Source: JAAUUE01 sp943370025
GTDB taxonomy: Bacteria > Cyanobacteriota > Cyanobacteriia > Cyanobacteriales > JAAUUE01
Length of the DNA: 64,000 nt
Direction of reading: 5' to 3'
Assembly (NCBI GenBank): GCA_943370025.1
Contig: CALRPI020000011.1
Location: 24,766-88,765 of the forward strand
Shown here: in pieces, positions 8,576-16,929 of the stretch
Position numbering within the stretch: the first letter of the stretch is position 1
How the letters are laid out: each line of letters opens with the position of its first letter
The notes under the pieces: generated by a model
What the model was told of the DNA's origin: nothing
What the model saw: the letters and a program-made list of their open reading frames with translations, nothing else
Databases searched by the model: none
Program-made: the position numbers and the translations under genes

Positions 8576-9923
8576 TAATAATCCCCTCCTGAATCAAAAG
8601 ATCCGCCACGATCGGATTCAGGTCATACCAAAGAGAACTATTGCGATATTCCAGAATATACAAACCATGAAATAGATTCAAAACCCGTTGATTTTCGGCA
8701 TCTTCAAGCCGAAGCTGGTCATAGATCTGTTTCAGGCGATCGAAATCTACCCGCCCCAGAGGTTCGGCATACTCAATTTCCAGATCATTGATCACCCGCG
8801 CCAAAATCTTTTGGTTAATGACTACTGGGGATTGCTGGAAATCGGCTCTTTTGATCTGACGGCGGATTTCTAGCATCGATAGCGCACAACAACGCTGCAA
8901 AATTCGCACCAACTCCCGCAACACCCCACCACTTTTGAGAATAATTTCTTCCCTCACCGCAGACTCTAGCAAATCTGGATCAATTCGTCGTTCCACGATC
9001 GCCCGAAATAGATCCATACAACCAGCATCAGGAATGCGATCGCTCTTTCGCACATCTTGCTTCGAGAAAAACTTCGTCACCCGCATAGTACGAATTTTGT
9101 TCACATGGCTTTCAATGTTGCGCTTCACCGAAACCTCTCGCAAAGTCGTCACCGGAATCGTGTAGATAATCCGAAAACTAGGCTCTAACAAGGGTTGAAT
9201 ATTCTTACTAAAAATGCTTTCCGTCACACTTAGATCTAACTTATCCAAATCATCAATGATCACTAAAACCTGACGCTTAGTAGCTATTTCTATGTTGGCT
9301 TTAATTTCATTGAGCTTGCCGATCAACTCCGAGATTTGCCGATTAAAAGTAACTGTAATTTCTTCTCGAATGGTGGCGTTCGCTTTCAGCTTGGTTTTTA
9401 TCTCTGCAAAGAACTTAATGATCGCCTCAATACTAAACCCCATGCCGCCGCTTACCTCAACTTCAGTTCCAAAGTCACTAATTCGAGTTTGGGTATGCTT
9501 GCCCAGCCAGAGATAAAGTGCCTGTTTAGTTCCCGGCTTGATGGCGACTTTTTGCGCCTCCGCTGCTTCCAACAAAAATAGCGCCGTAGAAAATAAAATA
9601 TTAACGTGATCTACCCCCGAAGCTTCGATCGCATCGGCAATGGAAAACTGCACCACAAAATATTCCCCCGTCTGGCTCATCCGGTCTCGAAACTCAGCCA
9701 ACAGAGTCGATTTACCACAGCCCCGATGCCCCGTAAACACAATCTTATTATTTTGCGGCGTACAATCTTCCACCGCCTGCTCTAGCTCCTCGATCACGTC
9801 CACCTGATACTCCACCCAGAACCGATCTAGATCCTCCTTAGTCAGCAAAGGCTGGAGTTCTAGATTATTACTGGCGGCTTTGAATTCCCTGAGGCGTTGT
9901 TGGAGAGCGGCTAAATCTGGCAT
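8562..9923 (-). CDS. P-loop ATPase (AAA/STAND-like) of the TPR-protein pair
   Basis: This protein has 453 residues. Walker A is FTGHRGCGKSTLL at about residues 63-75 and Walker B is VLVIIDDLDKL at 219-229. The remainder is alpha-helical, without membrane segments; a winged-helix-like C-terminal region (residues about 330-450) follows the ATPase core, as in STAND or KAP-like NTPases. The gene overlaps the TPR gene by 14 nt and lies 86 bp after the toxin remnant. It is probably a signal-transducing NTPase in a conflict or stress system, with the TPR protein as receptor or partner. A more precise subfamily cannot be assigned by eye. Confidence 0.75.
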   Translation of the reverse strand: MPDLAALQQRLREFKAASNNLELQPLLTKEDLDRFWVEYQVDVIEELEQAVEDCTPQNNKIVFTGHRGCGKSTLLAEFRDRMSQTGEYFVVQFSIADAIEASGVDHVNILFSTALFLLEAAEAQKVAIKPGTKQALYLWLGKHTQTRISDFGTEVEVSGGMGFSIEAIIKFFAEIKTKLKANATIREEITVTFNRQISELIGKLNEIKANIEIATKRQVLVIIDDLDKLDLSVTESIFSKNIQPLLEPSFRIIYTIPVTTLREVSVKRNIESHVNKIRTMRVTKFFSKQDVRKSDRIPDAGCMDLFRAIVERRIDPDLLESAVREEIILKSGGVLRELVRILQRCCALSMLEIRRQIKRADFQQSPVVINQKILARVINDLEIEYAEPLGRVDFDRLKQIYDQLRLEDAENQRVLNLFHGLYILEYRNSSLWYDLNPIVADLLIQEGIISAIP

Positions 9924-10009
9924 AAATCACTACAAATCACTACACCCCTATCCTAATACAACCTCGCACCTCTGTTGTGTTTTGCAAGGAGTGCGATCAT
10001 TAATAATCG

Positions 10010-10211
10010 CTATATCAGTTCTCTTGGCAACCTGACTGGAATCTCTGCGCCAGCAAAACCAGCTATGTCACGAGTTACGATCGCATCCACACTGTAAGCA
10101 ACAGCACAAGCATACTGAACAGCATCCTCAAAATCTCGAAATTTCAATACCACTGCCTGCTCCAGAATCGATCGATCCACTGTACAGATTGGTATCAATT
10201 AAAATTCGCAT
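10010..10211 (-). pseudogene. PIN-domain (VapC-like) toxin with internal deletion
   Basis: The ATG at 10211 overlaps the antitoxin stop (TAATG) and starts MRILIDTN, the first catalytic motif of PIN ribonucleases. It then runs directly, out of frame, into ICTVDRSILEQAVVLKFRD and FEDAVQYACA...DAIVTRDIAGF, the second half of a PIN domain. About 60 middle codons are missing, so the nuclease cannot be functional. Confidence 0.8.
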
Positions 10212-10432
10212 TACTGGTATTTCTGGGTGAGATAATTTACATAATCTTCCATAACATCCACATCCTCAGATATTGCCACTCCCTTAGCAATTCCTCGCAG
10301 TCCAGATAAATTTCTTGGTTTTATAGGGGATATTGTCTCTTGCTCTAGAGATTTAAGCACAGCCCGAACCAATTGCCATCGATCGTGCTTGGGTAATTTT
10401 AATATCTGTCGTTGTAGTTCCATTAACGTCAT
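10211..10432 (-). CDS. Antitoxin-like protein of the broken PIN toxin pair
   Basis: This 73-residue protein (MTLMELQRQILKLPKHDRWQ...) has a helical N-terminus and a charged C-terminal tail (DVDVMEDYVNYLTQKYQ), typical of small antitoxins paired with PIN toxins in cyanobacteria. Its TAA stop overlaps the toxin ATG. It lies 26 nt downstream of the protease-nuclease gene and may be co-transcribed with it. It is intact although its partner is deleted. Confidence 0.65.
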   Translation of the reverse strand: MTLMELQRQILKLPKHDRWQLVRAVLKSLEQETISPIKPRNLSGLRGIAKGVAISEDVDVMEDYVNYLTQKYQ

Positions 10433-10458
10433 GGTAAATTCTCCTCAGATTAATGCGT

Positions 10459-12639
10459 CTATTCCACCACAATATCGTCCAGCTCCGTAAGCTCGATCGC
10501 TCCGGGGTATAAGGATTCGATCGCTGCACTCTCCTGAGAGGAAAAACGGCGGCGGCGGGGTATTTTTTTAGCTGTTGCCAAAGGATCGCATTCTGCCAAA
10601 GGTCGATCGTCCTTGCCATAGACAAAAGTAAGCCCCGTCAACCGCTCGATTTCGGAAATCTTGACTTGAAAAGTCTTAAACGGACTAAAGGGAACATCCG
10701 CTTCGATTCCCAACTGGGCAACCACATCTGCTTGGCTAGCTAAATAAGCTGTGGCAAATAACTTGCCTGCGGAAGTTAGAGCAGTGGCAATCTTCCAATA
10801 TTGGAGAGGATATTGAATACTTTTATAATCTGGATCGCTATCGTCAAAAATTGGACCTGTGAAGATTTGGGCATTGTATTGTCCCTGAACGATCGACTCT
10901 TCCAACACATGGCGCTCGATCCCTTGCCAAATTTCCCGACTTTGATTAAAACCAGCGTGTTGGGGGGTGCAGTTGGTGAAATGGCAAGTATCCCCAGCCG
11001 AACTGAGGGCTAAAGCCGGAGTTTTGCCAAATTCCAAATCTTCCCGCCTGGTCAAATGTCCTCGATCGAACCTATTACGGGCGTAATAGAACTCGCCCAC
11101 TTGCGCCTCTTGGGGAATCCGGGGGTCGAGCCGCCAGACATCGGTAGTCCGACTCATCAAATAGCGATCGCCAAAGCTGACATTAGCCGCACTATAAATG
11201 GCAAAACGCCGCTTGCGATGCATGACCACACTGTAGTTGTTGTAGTGCAGAACGTATTTATTATTTTCTTGCGGCTGAATTAATTGGGTAACTTCACTTT
11301 CCAAACCGGGGGAGAGTTTGGGCAAGGCAACTCGGTATTTTGCCCCCAGAAAATCTGGATTATAACCCTGACGGTTGGCATAGTTGGGATCAAAAGGCGC
11401 ATCAAATTTAGCTGGGGCATTGCCTCCGCTGCTTCTCCGTTCCAGCGACAGGCGATCGCTCTCCTGCGCTGATGCGAGGCTAGGCGGCATTCCAGATTTT
11501 GCTCCATCAACGGTGATCCCACCATTGGCATTAATCTGGAGGGTAATTTGCAGAGGAATAGTCACGGTTTGCAGGTTATCTTGACTCATGGGATGTAGAT
11601 TCCTAGTTAAAGATGGGGTGGGAGCTTGAATTAAAGATGGGATGGGAACTGGAGCAGAACCACCAATCCTGGTGGATTCTGGGGTGACGGTAAATAAGGG
11701 TTGCATCAAAGGATGGGTCGGCAGTGCTTGTTTGAGGGTATGGATAATTCGACTGGCGCGAATCCCCTCGTTGGCTAACCATTTAATCCTTGCCTCATCC
11801 ATAGTCTGGGGATTAAAATCCTGCCCATCAATGGTTTGAATTTTGCCATCGCGCTTTTCGGGGATGCCGCTATGGTGGAGCGCCACCACAAACCAATCAT
11901 TATTATAGACCGGGGAGCCAGAGGATCCCCCCAGGGTATCGGTGGAGTACCACAACACATCCTCGGCTCTCTTGAGCAACCGATTTTCCCGCACGCATAG
12001 TTGCTTCCGCTCTCCCGCCGGATGCTGCACGATCGTCAACCATTCCCCCTCAGAGGACTTACCGGGGGTTTCTAGCAAGGGCAACCAGCCAAATTCGGCT
12101 AAGTCCTGGTCGCCATCAGTCGATCGAGGGTTGATGGCGACGATGGTGAAATCTAGAGGTTGGGAAGTATAAAAGAGTTGTTGAGGATTGAGGGCAAAAT
12201 CGATCGGACCCGTCGGTCGATCGTGTAAATCAACTTCATAATCAAATTGAGCTGAGGAATAGACCGCCCAATCTGAACTGGGTAGCACATGGTTATTGGT
12301 AATTAAAACTTGGGGGGCAATCAGAAACCCGGTTCCCCAACCGTAGAATTTGCCGTTGGGTTGGCTAATTTTGATCCGAGCCACGGCACGGGCAGCGATC
12401 GTGCCCCGTTCCAGATAGTTAACTGGTTGGAGTTCGTTCCCGGCTAAGACTCGCTCTAAGGTATTGACCGCCAGTTGCTCATCACCGAGCGATTGGCTCA
12501 GAAATTGCAGACGTTGCAGTTTCTCTATGGGGGTGATAAGATCCCCCGGCGTTTGATCTTGCAGTGCCAAGATGCGATCTTCAAGGTTGAAATCTAGCCT
12601 TTCTACTGCCTTGTCGATTTGTTCAGTGATTAAGCTCAT
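10459..12639 (-). CDS. Trypsin-like protease fused to a DNA/RNA non-specific endonuclease
   Basis: This protein has 726 residues and no signal peptide, so it is probably cytosolic. Residues 1-85 are a helical N-terminal module. Residues about 86-265 are a trypsin-like serine protease with His117 (ITNNHVL), Asp163 (LDFTIVAI) and the nucleophile Ser240 in LGGSSGSPV. After a linker (about 320-410), residues about 440-690 form a NUC1/endonuclease G-type nuclease with the DRGHLTRRED motif (His528) and FNQ at about 564-566 for metal binding. All catalytic residues appear present. It is the first gene of a minus-strand cluster containing antitoxin, ATPase and TPR genes; a protease that releases or activates a nuclease is a reasonable but untested reading. 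Confidence 0.85.
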   Translation of the reverse strand: MSLITEQIDKAVERLDFNLEDRILALQDQTPGDLITPIEKLQRLQFLSQSLGDEQLAVNTLERVLAGNELQPVNYLERGTIAARAVARIKISQPNGKFYGWGTGFLIAPQVLITNNHVLPSSDWAVYSSAQFDYEVDLHDRPTGPIDFALNPQQLFYTSQPLDFTIVAINPRSTDGDQDLAEFGWLPLLETPGKSSEGEWLTIVQHPAGERKQLCVRENRLLKRAEDVLWYSTDTLGGSSGSPVYNNDWFVVALHHSGIPEKRDGKIQTIDGQDFNPQTMDEARIKWLANEGIRASRIIHTLKQALPTHPLMQPLFTVTPESTRIGGSAPVPIPSLIQAPTPSLTRNLHPMSQDNLQTVTIPLQITLQINANGGITVDGAKSGMPPSLASAQESDRLSLERRSSGGNAPAKFDAPFDPNYANRQGYNPDFLGAKYRVALPKLSPGLESEVTQLIQPQENNKYVLHYNNYSVVMHRKRRFAIYSAANVSFGDRYLMSRTTDVWRLDPRIPQEAQVGEFYYARNRFDRGHLTRREDLEFGKTPALALSSAGDTCHFTNCTPQHAGFNQSREIWQGIERHVLEESIVQGQYNAQIFTGPIFDDSDPDYKSIQYPLQYWKIATALTSAGKLFATAYLASQADVVAQLGIEADVPFSPFKTFQVKISEIERLTGLTFVYGKDDRPLAECDPLATAKKIPRRRRFSSQESAAIESLYPGAIELTELDDIVVE

Positions 12640-12696
12640 GTAATGCTAGTAAGACATGTTTATTTCATGGTAGTGCTGTAAAGTAATGGCTTGGAT

Positions 12697-12733
12697 CATG
12701 GTGCTTGGGGAGCTTCGCGCTCCAAGCACCATG
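12697..12733. terminator. Palindrome between the ABC exporter and protease-nuclease genes
   Basis: CATGGTGCTT pairs with AAGCACCATG around an inner GGAGC/GCTCC stem and TTC-containing loop. It separates two minus-strand genes and has no T-tract; it resembles the other GC-rich palindromic repeats in the window and could attenuate read-through. Confidence 0.45.
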
Positions 12734-12748
12734 ACAATGCATGACTAC

Positions 12749-14581
12749 CTATTTCAGAATTTCCTCTAATTGATGTTGATACCAAAGAGAACGGTATAAC
12801 CCCTCAGTGGCAACTAATTCACTATGGGTTCCGCCTTGAACAATTTTGCCACTATCCATGACTAAAATTCGATCGGCTTGGGCAGCGGCAGAAAGTTGAT
12901 GGGAAATGAAAATTACGGTTTTCCGCTCAGTTCCTTGGGAAAGACGGCGCAATATTTCTGTGGCTGTTTGGTTATCGACACTAGAAAGGGAATCATCCAG
13001 AATCAATACTGGGGCATCGACTAATAAGGCTCTAGCGAGGGAAGTTCGTTGCCGCTGTCCCCCAGAGAGGGTGATCCCCCGCTCGCCGACAATGGTGCTA
13101 TATTCCTTGGGAAAGTTGAGAATTTCTCCATGAATTTGGGATTCTTGGGCAGCGGCAATTACTGCTACATCTCCGGCTACAGGATCACCATAGCGGATAT
13201 TATTTTTCATGGAATCACTGAAGAGGAAACTCTCTTGGGGCACGTAGGCGATCGCCCGGCGCAGATCCTGTAAATTAATCTGGGTGATATCGTAGCCATC
13301 TAAAAATAGCTGACCGGGGGCAATATCGAGCAATCGAGTCAGGGCATTGGCAATGGTGGATTTTCCAGCACCGATCGACCCCACAATGGCGATGGTTTCC
13401 CCTGGTTCAATTTGGAAGTTCACATCAATAAGGGCGGGGAGTGGACTATTAGTTGATCGATCTTGGTGATTATCAGCTTGACTATCAACCTTAACGCCAA
13501 CCTGGCTATCAGCTTGATAACTAGTTGGCAGATTAGGAAAACTAAAATTTAAGTGGCGGGCTTCTATTTTTCCCTGAACCTTTTCCCGTGGTAGGGCAAT
13601 ACTAGTTTCTAGATCGGCAATTTCCGGTTCTGCCATGAGAATAGTTTCAATCCGATCGATGCTAACCTCGCCTCTTTGATAAGCAGTAATCGTAAAACCT
13701 AGCAAGGCGGTGGGGAAGACTAATCTTTCTGCATAGATCAACAACGCCACAAAATCGCCAATGCTAATACTGCCCCTCGCGATCGCCCCAGTTCCTAGCC
13801 AAAGCAGAATCAGCAAACTTACATAAGCCAAAGCCTCCACCACTGGGAATAAGACATTTCTCGTTTGAGCTAGTTTCAGGTTTGCCGCGAGTAAACGCTG
13901 ATTTACCTGATGAAATGCTCGTTGTTCATTGGATTCTTGAGCGTAGATCTTAATTAAAGAAATTCCGCTCATATCTTCTTGAACCAGTTCACTAATCGAT
14001 GATAATTCTTCTTGAACTTCCTGCTGTTGTGTGCGGAGTTTATTGCTAAACAAAGAAACACTAAATAGCATAATTGGGTAGATAGCAATCGTCATTAAGC
14101 TCAACCACCAACTAATTCCCAACATTACCGGGAAAGTCAGGGTATAGGCAAAAAATGTATTTGCCAAGCTGAGAATCGCAAAGCCCAGCAACCGCCGAAT
14201 ATTATCTACATCACTAGTGGCACGATTGATTAGATCCCCCGCTGTGTTGCGGGCAAAATATGCTGGTTCTAGGGTGAGTAAATGCTGGAAGATTCTCTGT
14301 TTCAAATCAAATTCCACCTGCCGCCCTAAACCAAACAGAATAATCCTTGAAGCCATGCGAATAAACCACATGATTGTGGCGAGGACAAAGATCAGGATCA
14401 CATAATGCCAAATCAGATCGAAGCTAAACGCCACTCGCAATCCGTCAATACTGTCCCGGATGAGCAGGGGAATATAGATGCCGATCGCATTGACGACAAA
14501 GAGGGAAAATATCCCCCAAAATAAATCTTTCCAGTGGGGGCGGAGATAATCTTGTAACTTTTTTAGTCGCGAATAAGCCAT
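12749..14581 (-). CDS. ABC transporter, fused permease and ATPase (MsbA-like exporter half)
   Basis: This 610-residue protein has six membrane segments in residues about 15-310, followed by a nucleotide-binding domain with Walker A GSIGAGKST, signature LSGGQRQRTSLARALL, Walker B VLILDDSLSSVD and switch His (ISHQLS). It would work as a homodimer or heterodimer exporting lipids, drugs or peptides; the substrate is unknown. A low-complexity stretch of about 30 residues (containing DSQVGVKVDSQADNHQDR, about 352-380) interrupts the start of the ATPase domain and is encoded by degenerate repeats. It lies 6 bp downstream of the YdcF-like gene, with which it probably forms an operon. Confidence 0.88.
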   Translation of the reverse strand: MAYSRLKKLQDYLRPHWKDLFWGIFSLFVVNAIGIYIPLLIRDSIDGLRVAFSFDLIWHYVILIFVLATIMWFIRMASRIILFGLGRQVEFDLKQRIFQHLLTLEPAYFARNTAGDLINRATSDVDNIRRLLGFAILSLANTFFAYTLTFPVMLGISWWLSLMTIAIYPIMLFSVSLFSNKLRTQQQEVQEELSSISELVQEDMSGISLIKIYAQESNEQRAFHQVNQRLLAANLKLAQTRNVLFPVVEALAYVSLLILLWLGTGAIARGSISIGDFVALLIYAERLVFPTALLGFTITAYQRGEVSIDRIETILMAEPEIADLETSIALPREKVQGKIEARHLNFSFPNLPTSYQADSQVGVKVDSQADNHQDRSTNSPLPALIDVNFQIEPGETIAIVGSIGAGKSTIANALTRLLDIAPGQLFLDGYDITQINLQDLRRAIAYVPQESFLFSDSMKNNIRYGDPVAGDVAVIAAAQESQIHGEILNFPKEYSTIVGERGITLSGGQRQRTSLARALLVDAPVLILDDSLSSVDNQTATEILRRLSQGTERKTVIFISHQLSAAAQADRILVMDSGKIVQGGTHSELVATEGLYRSLWYQHQLEEILK

Positions 14582-14587
14582 GATTTT

Positions 14588-15604
14588 CTAAAGTCCCCCA
14601 AAACAACAATCATTAATATTGCCTTGCCATCCCCGCAGAAAATAGTAAATTCTGACAAAATATTCATCCACTATCCTCGAAGTTAGTGCCAGAGAATCTA
14701 CATTAGGCACTAGGTCTTCTACGACAATATTGTTTAAATTTACTGGCTTGACATTTCCAGTAGAAAAGTCTGTAGGTCGGGGAAAGGCTCTGATTCTTAG
14801 CTGAGAAAAAGTCGCGATCGCCCGGTTCATTTCTAACCCAGAAGCAATCAGGGTAATTGGTTGGTTTTGCAGATTTCTATCCCGGAGAATTTTTGCGACA
14901 GCCTCGGCACTAGTGCGAACATCCACCCCCGTTGGTTCAATGACTAATTGGGACAGCGGAATGTTAAATCCACGGTTCATAATCACGCGCAGGTCGTTGC
15001 CTTCGATCGAATTGGGTTGCTCTAGAGGGATGCCCGGCCTTCTGCCACTACTGATAATTACCAAGGGCTGTCTGCCCAAGAAAACTTCTTGATTGTAGGC
15101 TTGGGATGTTGCCAAGAGGCGATCGCCCCTCTCTGTCAATTGTACCTCTCGGCGAGGAACTAAGCTGATTTTCGTGGTTCCCCGTGCCAAAACTACGATC
15201 GTTGAGGGGGGTAATCTTTCTTCCGCAACAACATTCTGGTTAGCTCCCGAAGCCGTCCATTGCCCCAAGGTCGTGGCAAACAGAGGAGTACTGCCAATCA
15301 ACAACACCCAAAACGCAATCATCACCAAATTCCCCTTGACTTTCTTTGACCCCTCTCGAAGAGCAAACGCTAACAACACTACCCCCAACCCCAAGGGCTT
15401 CAGGGGCAGGGATAATAAACTCCACCAAGTGCTGCCAAAGCCAGTAGTGGGATTAAAAAAAGCCAAAATAATTACTAGTAGTAGCAAAACCATCCCAAGT
15501 TGGGAGAGAGCCTTTGGAGAGACTACTTGTGTCAGCACGTACCGGAGAACAACAACAATCAGCACCCAGAGCAGAATAGTAGTAATAAATGGAAACATAG
15601 GCAA
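14588..15604 (-). CDS. YdcF/ElyC family (DUF218) membrane protein
   Basis: This 338-residue protein has three or more hydrophobic N-terminal segments (FITTILLWVLIVVVLRYVL, GMVLLLLVIILAF, further helices to about residue 115). They are followed by a DUF218 domain with STIVVLARGT, IISSGRRPG and a glutamate-containing NSIEGNDLR in place of the usual STxTxEN motif. Family members such as SanA and ElyC act in envelope maintenance and lipid-carrier metabolism. The adjacency to an exporter fits an envelope role. Confidence 0.75.
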   Translation of the reverse strand: MPMFPFITTILLWVLIVVVLRYVLTQVVSPKALSQLGMVLLLLVIILAFFNPTTGFGSTWWSLLSLPLKPLGLGVVLLAFALREGSKKVKGNLVMIAFWVLLIGSTPLFATTLGQWTASGANQNVVAEERLPPSTIVVLARGTTKISLVPRREVQLTERGDRLLATSQAYNQEVFLGRQPLVIISSGRRPGIPLEQPNSIEGNDLRVIMNRGFNIPLSQLVIEPTGVDVRTSAEAVAKILRDRNLQNQPITLIASGLEMNRAIATFSQLRIRAFPRPTDFSTGNVKPVNLNNIVVEDLVPNVDSLALTSRIVDEYFVRIYYFLRGWQGNINDCCFGGL

Positions 15605-15823
15605 GAAGTTTAGGGACGTAAGTTTAGCAAAGTTGGCAAAGTTCTGATTAATTTTCGATGGGACTGCTATATTATGCGGTAAATTAGCTGAATGAATTAA
15701 TCAAAGCCGTCCCAGCAGTCACTGCAATGCCCTGAACTTGCTGTTGGCACAGTCTCTCTTAGAGAAGAGAGCTTGCCGAAGTGGATGACGGCATTCTAAA
15801 CCCAATTTATTGATAAATTAACA

Positions 15824-16150
15824 ATGTCCACAACCTATACTGTAAAAATTAACCATCAAGGTACTATATCTACTATACAAGTACCCGCCGATAAAACTAT
15901 TCTCAAGGCTGCTGATGAAATAGGGATTAGTTTTCCTAGTTCCTGTAATGCTGGGGTTTGCACCACCTGTGCTGCCAAAATTACCAACGGCGGCAAAGTC
16001 AACCAGAGTGAAGGAATGGGGATCAGTCCAGAACTCCAAAGAGATGGCTATGTTCTCCTCTGTGTTGCCTATCCTTTGGCAGATTTGGAGATCATCACCG
16101 AGCAGGAAGATGCCGTGTATGAGCAACAGTTTGGTCAATTCCAAAAATAA
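15824..16150 (+). CDS. Plant-type [2Fe-2S] ferredoxin
   Basis: This 108-residue protein contains the iron-sulfur ligand pattern CNAGVCTTC (C-X4-C-X2-C) plus a fourth Cys in YVLLCVAYP, and the ferredoxin fold segments TYTVKINHQG and DLEIITEQED. It carries electrons from photosystem I or other donors to reductases. The C-terminal tail (YEQQFGQFQK) is longer than in the main photosynthetic ferredoxin, so it is probably a secondary isoform. It is monocistronic and convergent with the gene at 16380; an IS630-type MITE separates them. Confidence 0.9.
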   Translation: MSTTYTVKINHQGTISTIQVPADKTILKAADEIGISFPSSCNAGVCTTCAAKITNGGKVNQSEGMGISPELQRDGYVLLCVAYPLADLEIITEQEDAVYEQQFGQFQK

Positions 16151-16238
16151 TTACAGCAATTTGTGTGTGGGCGGCTGTCGCTGCCCACACACAAACCCAA
16201 ACCTATCAAGCATTTCAGGAAATGTCCCGAATTTTATC

Positions 16239-16378
16239 TACAGCACTTTGCGTTCAAATGAGGCACGCTACAAATATTGACAGTCTTATCAATATGAGGC
16301 TTGAGAGTGGGTGGCTGTAGATATCCACTCTCAAGCTGCTGTATATAAAAAATGCTGTAGCGTCAATAAAGTGCTGTA
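16239..16378. mobile_element. IS630-type MITE (TACAGCACTTT family), copy 1
   Basis: The left end is TACAGCACTTTGCGTTCAAA and the right end is the inverted AAAGTGCTGTA, flanked by TA as in IS630/Tc1-mariner insertions. A central hairpin (TTGAGAGTGG...CCACTCTCAA) ends at CTGCTGTA (16343), and an additional inverted end follows. It lies between convergent genes and its right end abuts the stop codon of the 16380 gene. Confidence 0.7.
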
Positions 16379-16379
16379 A

Positions 16380-16610
16380 CTATAGGTACTGCCATGTTTC
16401 AGTTACTATGGTGCTGAGCCAGAGACGTTGACCCGCATCTAGCCATGTATCTTCTGCAAGTAGTTCTGCTGTGAGGTCTTCAAGGGATTGTCCTTGGGAA
16501 CGAGCAATCGTCACTACCCCGGCGATCGCGGCTACCACTAATTCCCCATCAATGGGTTGCTGTCGAAGGGCTACTACTTCTTGGGCAGTGGCTGGAATAG
16601 AATAATTCAT
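16380..16610 (-). CDS. Hypothetical 76-residue protein
   Basis: The protein MNYSIPATAQEVVALRQQ... is largely helical, with VAAIAGVVTIARSQGQSLE and WLDAGQRLWLSTIVTETW. I do not recognise a named family; the pattern resembles short cyanobacterial proteins of unknown function. The stop codon lies 1 bp from a MITE end. Codon use and HIP1 content look native. Confidence 0.55.
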   Translation of the reverse strand: MNYSIPATAQEVVALRQQPIDGELVVAAIAGVVTIARSQGQSLEDLTAELLAEDTWLDAGQRLWLSTIVTETWQYL

Positions 16611-16650
16611 AAAAATTAGAAGTATTAAATTAAAAATTTAGGACTGTTGT

Positions 16651-16696
16651 GGAGATTGTTGCGGGCTTCGACTACACTCAGCCCGCAGCAATCTCC
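16651..16696. repeat. GC-rich hairpin in the intergenic region 16611-16929
   Basis: GGAGATTGTTGCGGGC pairs with GCCCGCAGCAATCTCC around a loop containing TTCGACTACACTCA. The loop motif recurs at other hairpins in the window. The rest of this 319-bp gap holds a partial TATAGC-family end near 16785-16795 (AGGATTGCTATA) and no gene. Confidence 0.6.
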
Positions 16697-16929
16697 AAAT
16701 GCGTAAGTCTGGGAATGCTAAATTAGGGTGATTAAGTTAGGATGATTAAGGTTTTCACCAATCCTAGGCAAGTGAAACTAGAGGATTGCTATAGTTGAAT
16801 CTAATTAAATATCTTCAGTAAATGTATTCTTCATTACGGAATTTACAGAAACCAAGAGCAATCTAGATTAACAAAAATGAGAGTGAGTTTGCTTGCTGTA
16901 ACAAATCTTAACATTTTATTCTCCAAATT

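Noticed and set aside
15174..15647. Plus-strand frame of 157 codons
   Set aside because: It is antisense to the YdcF-like gene, whose domain and membrane segments are convincing.
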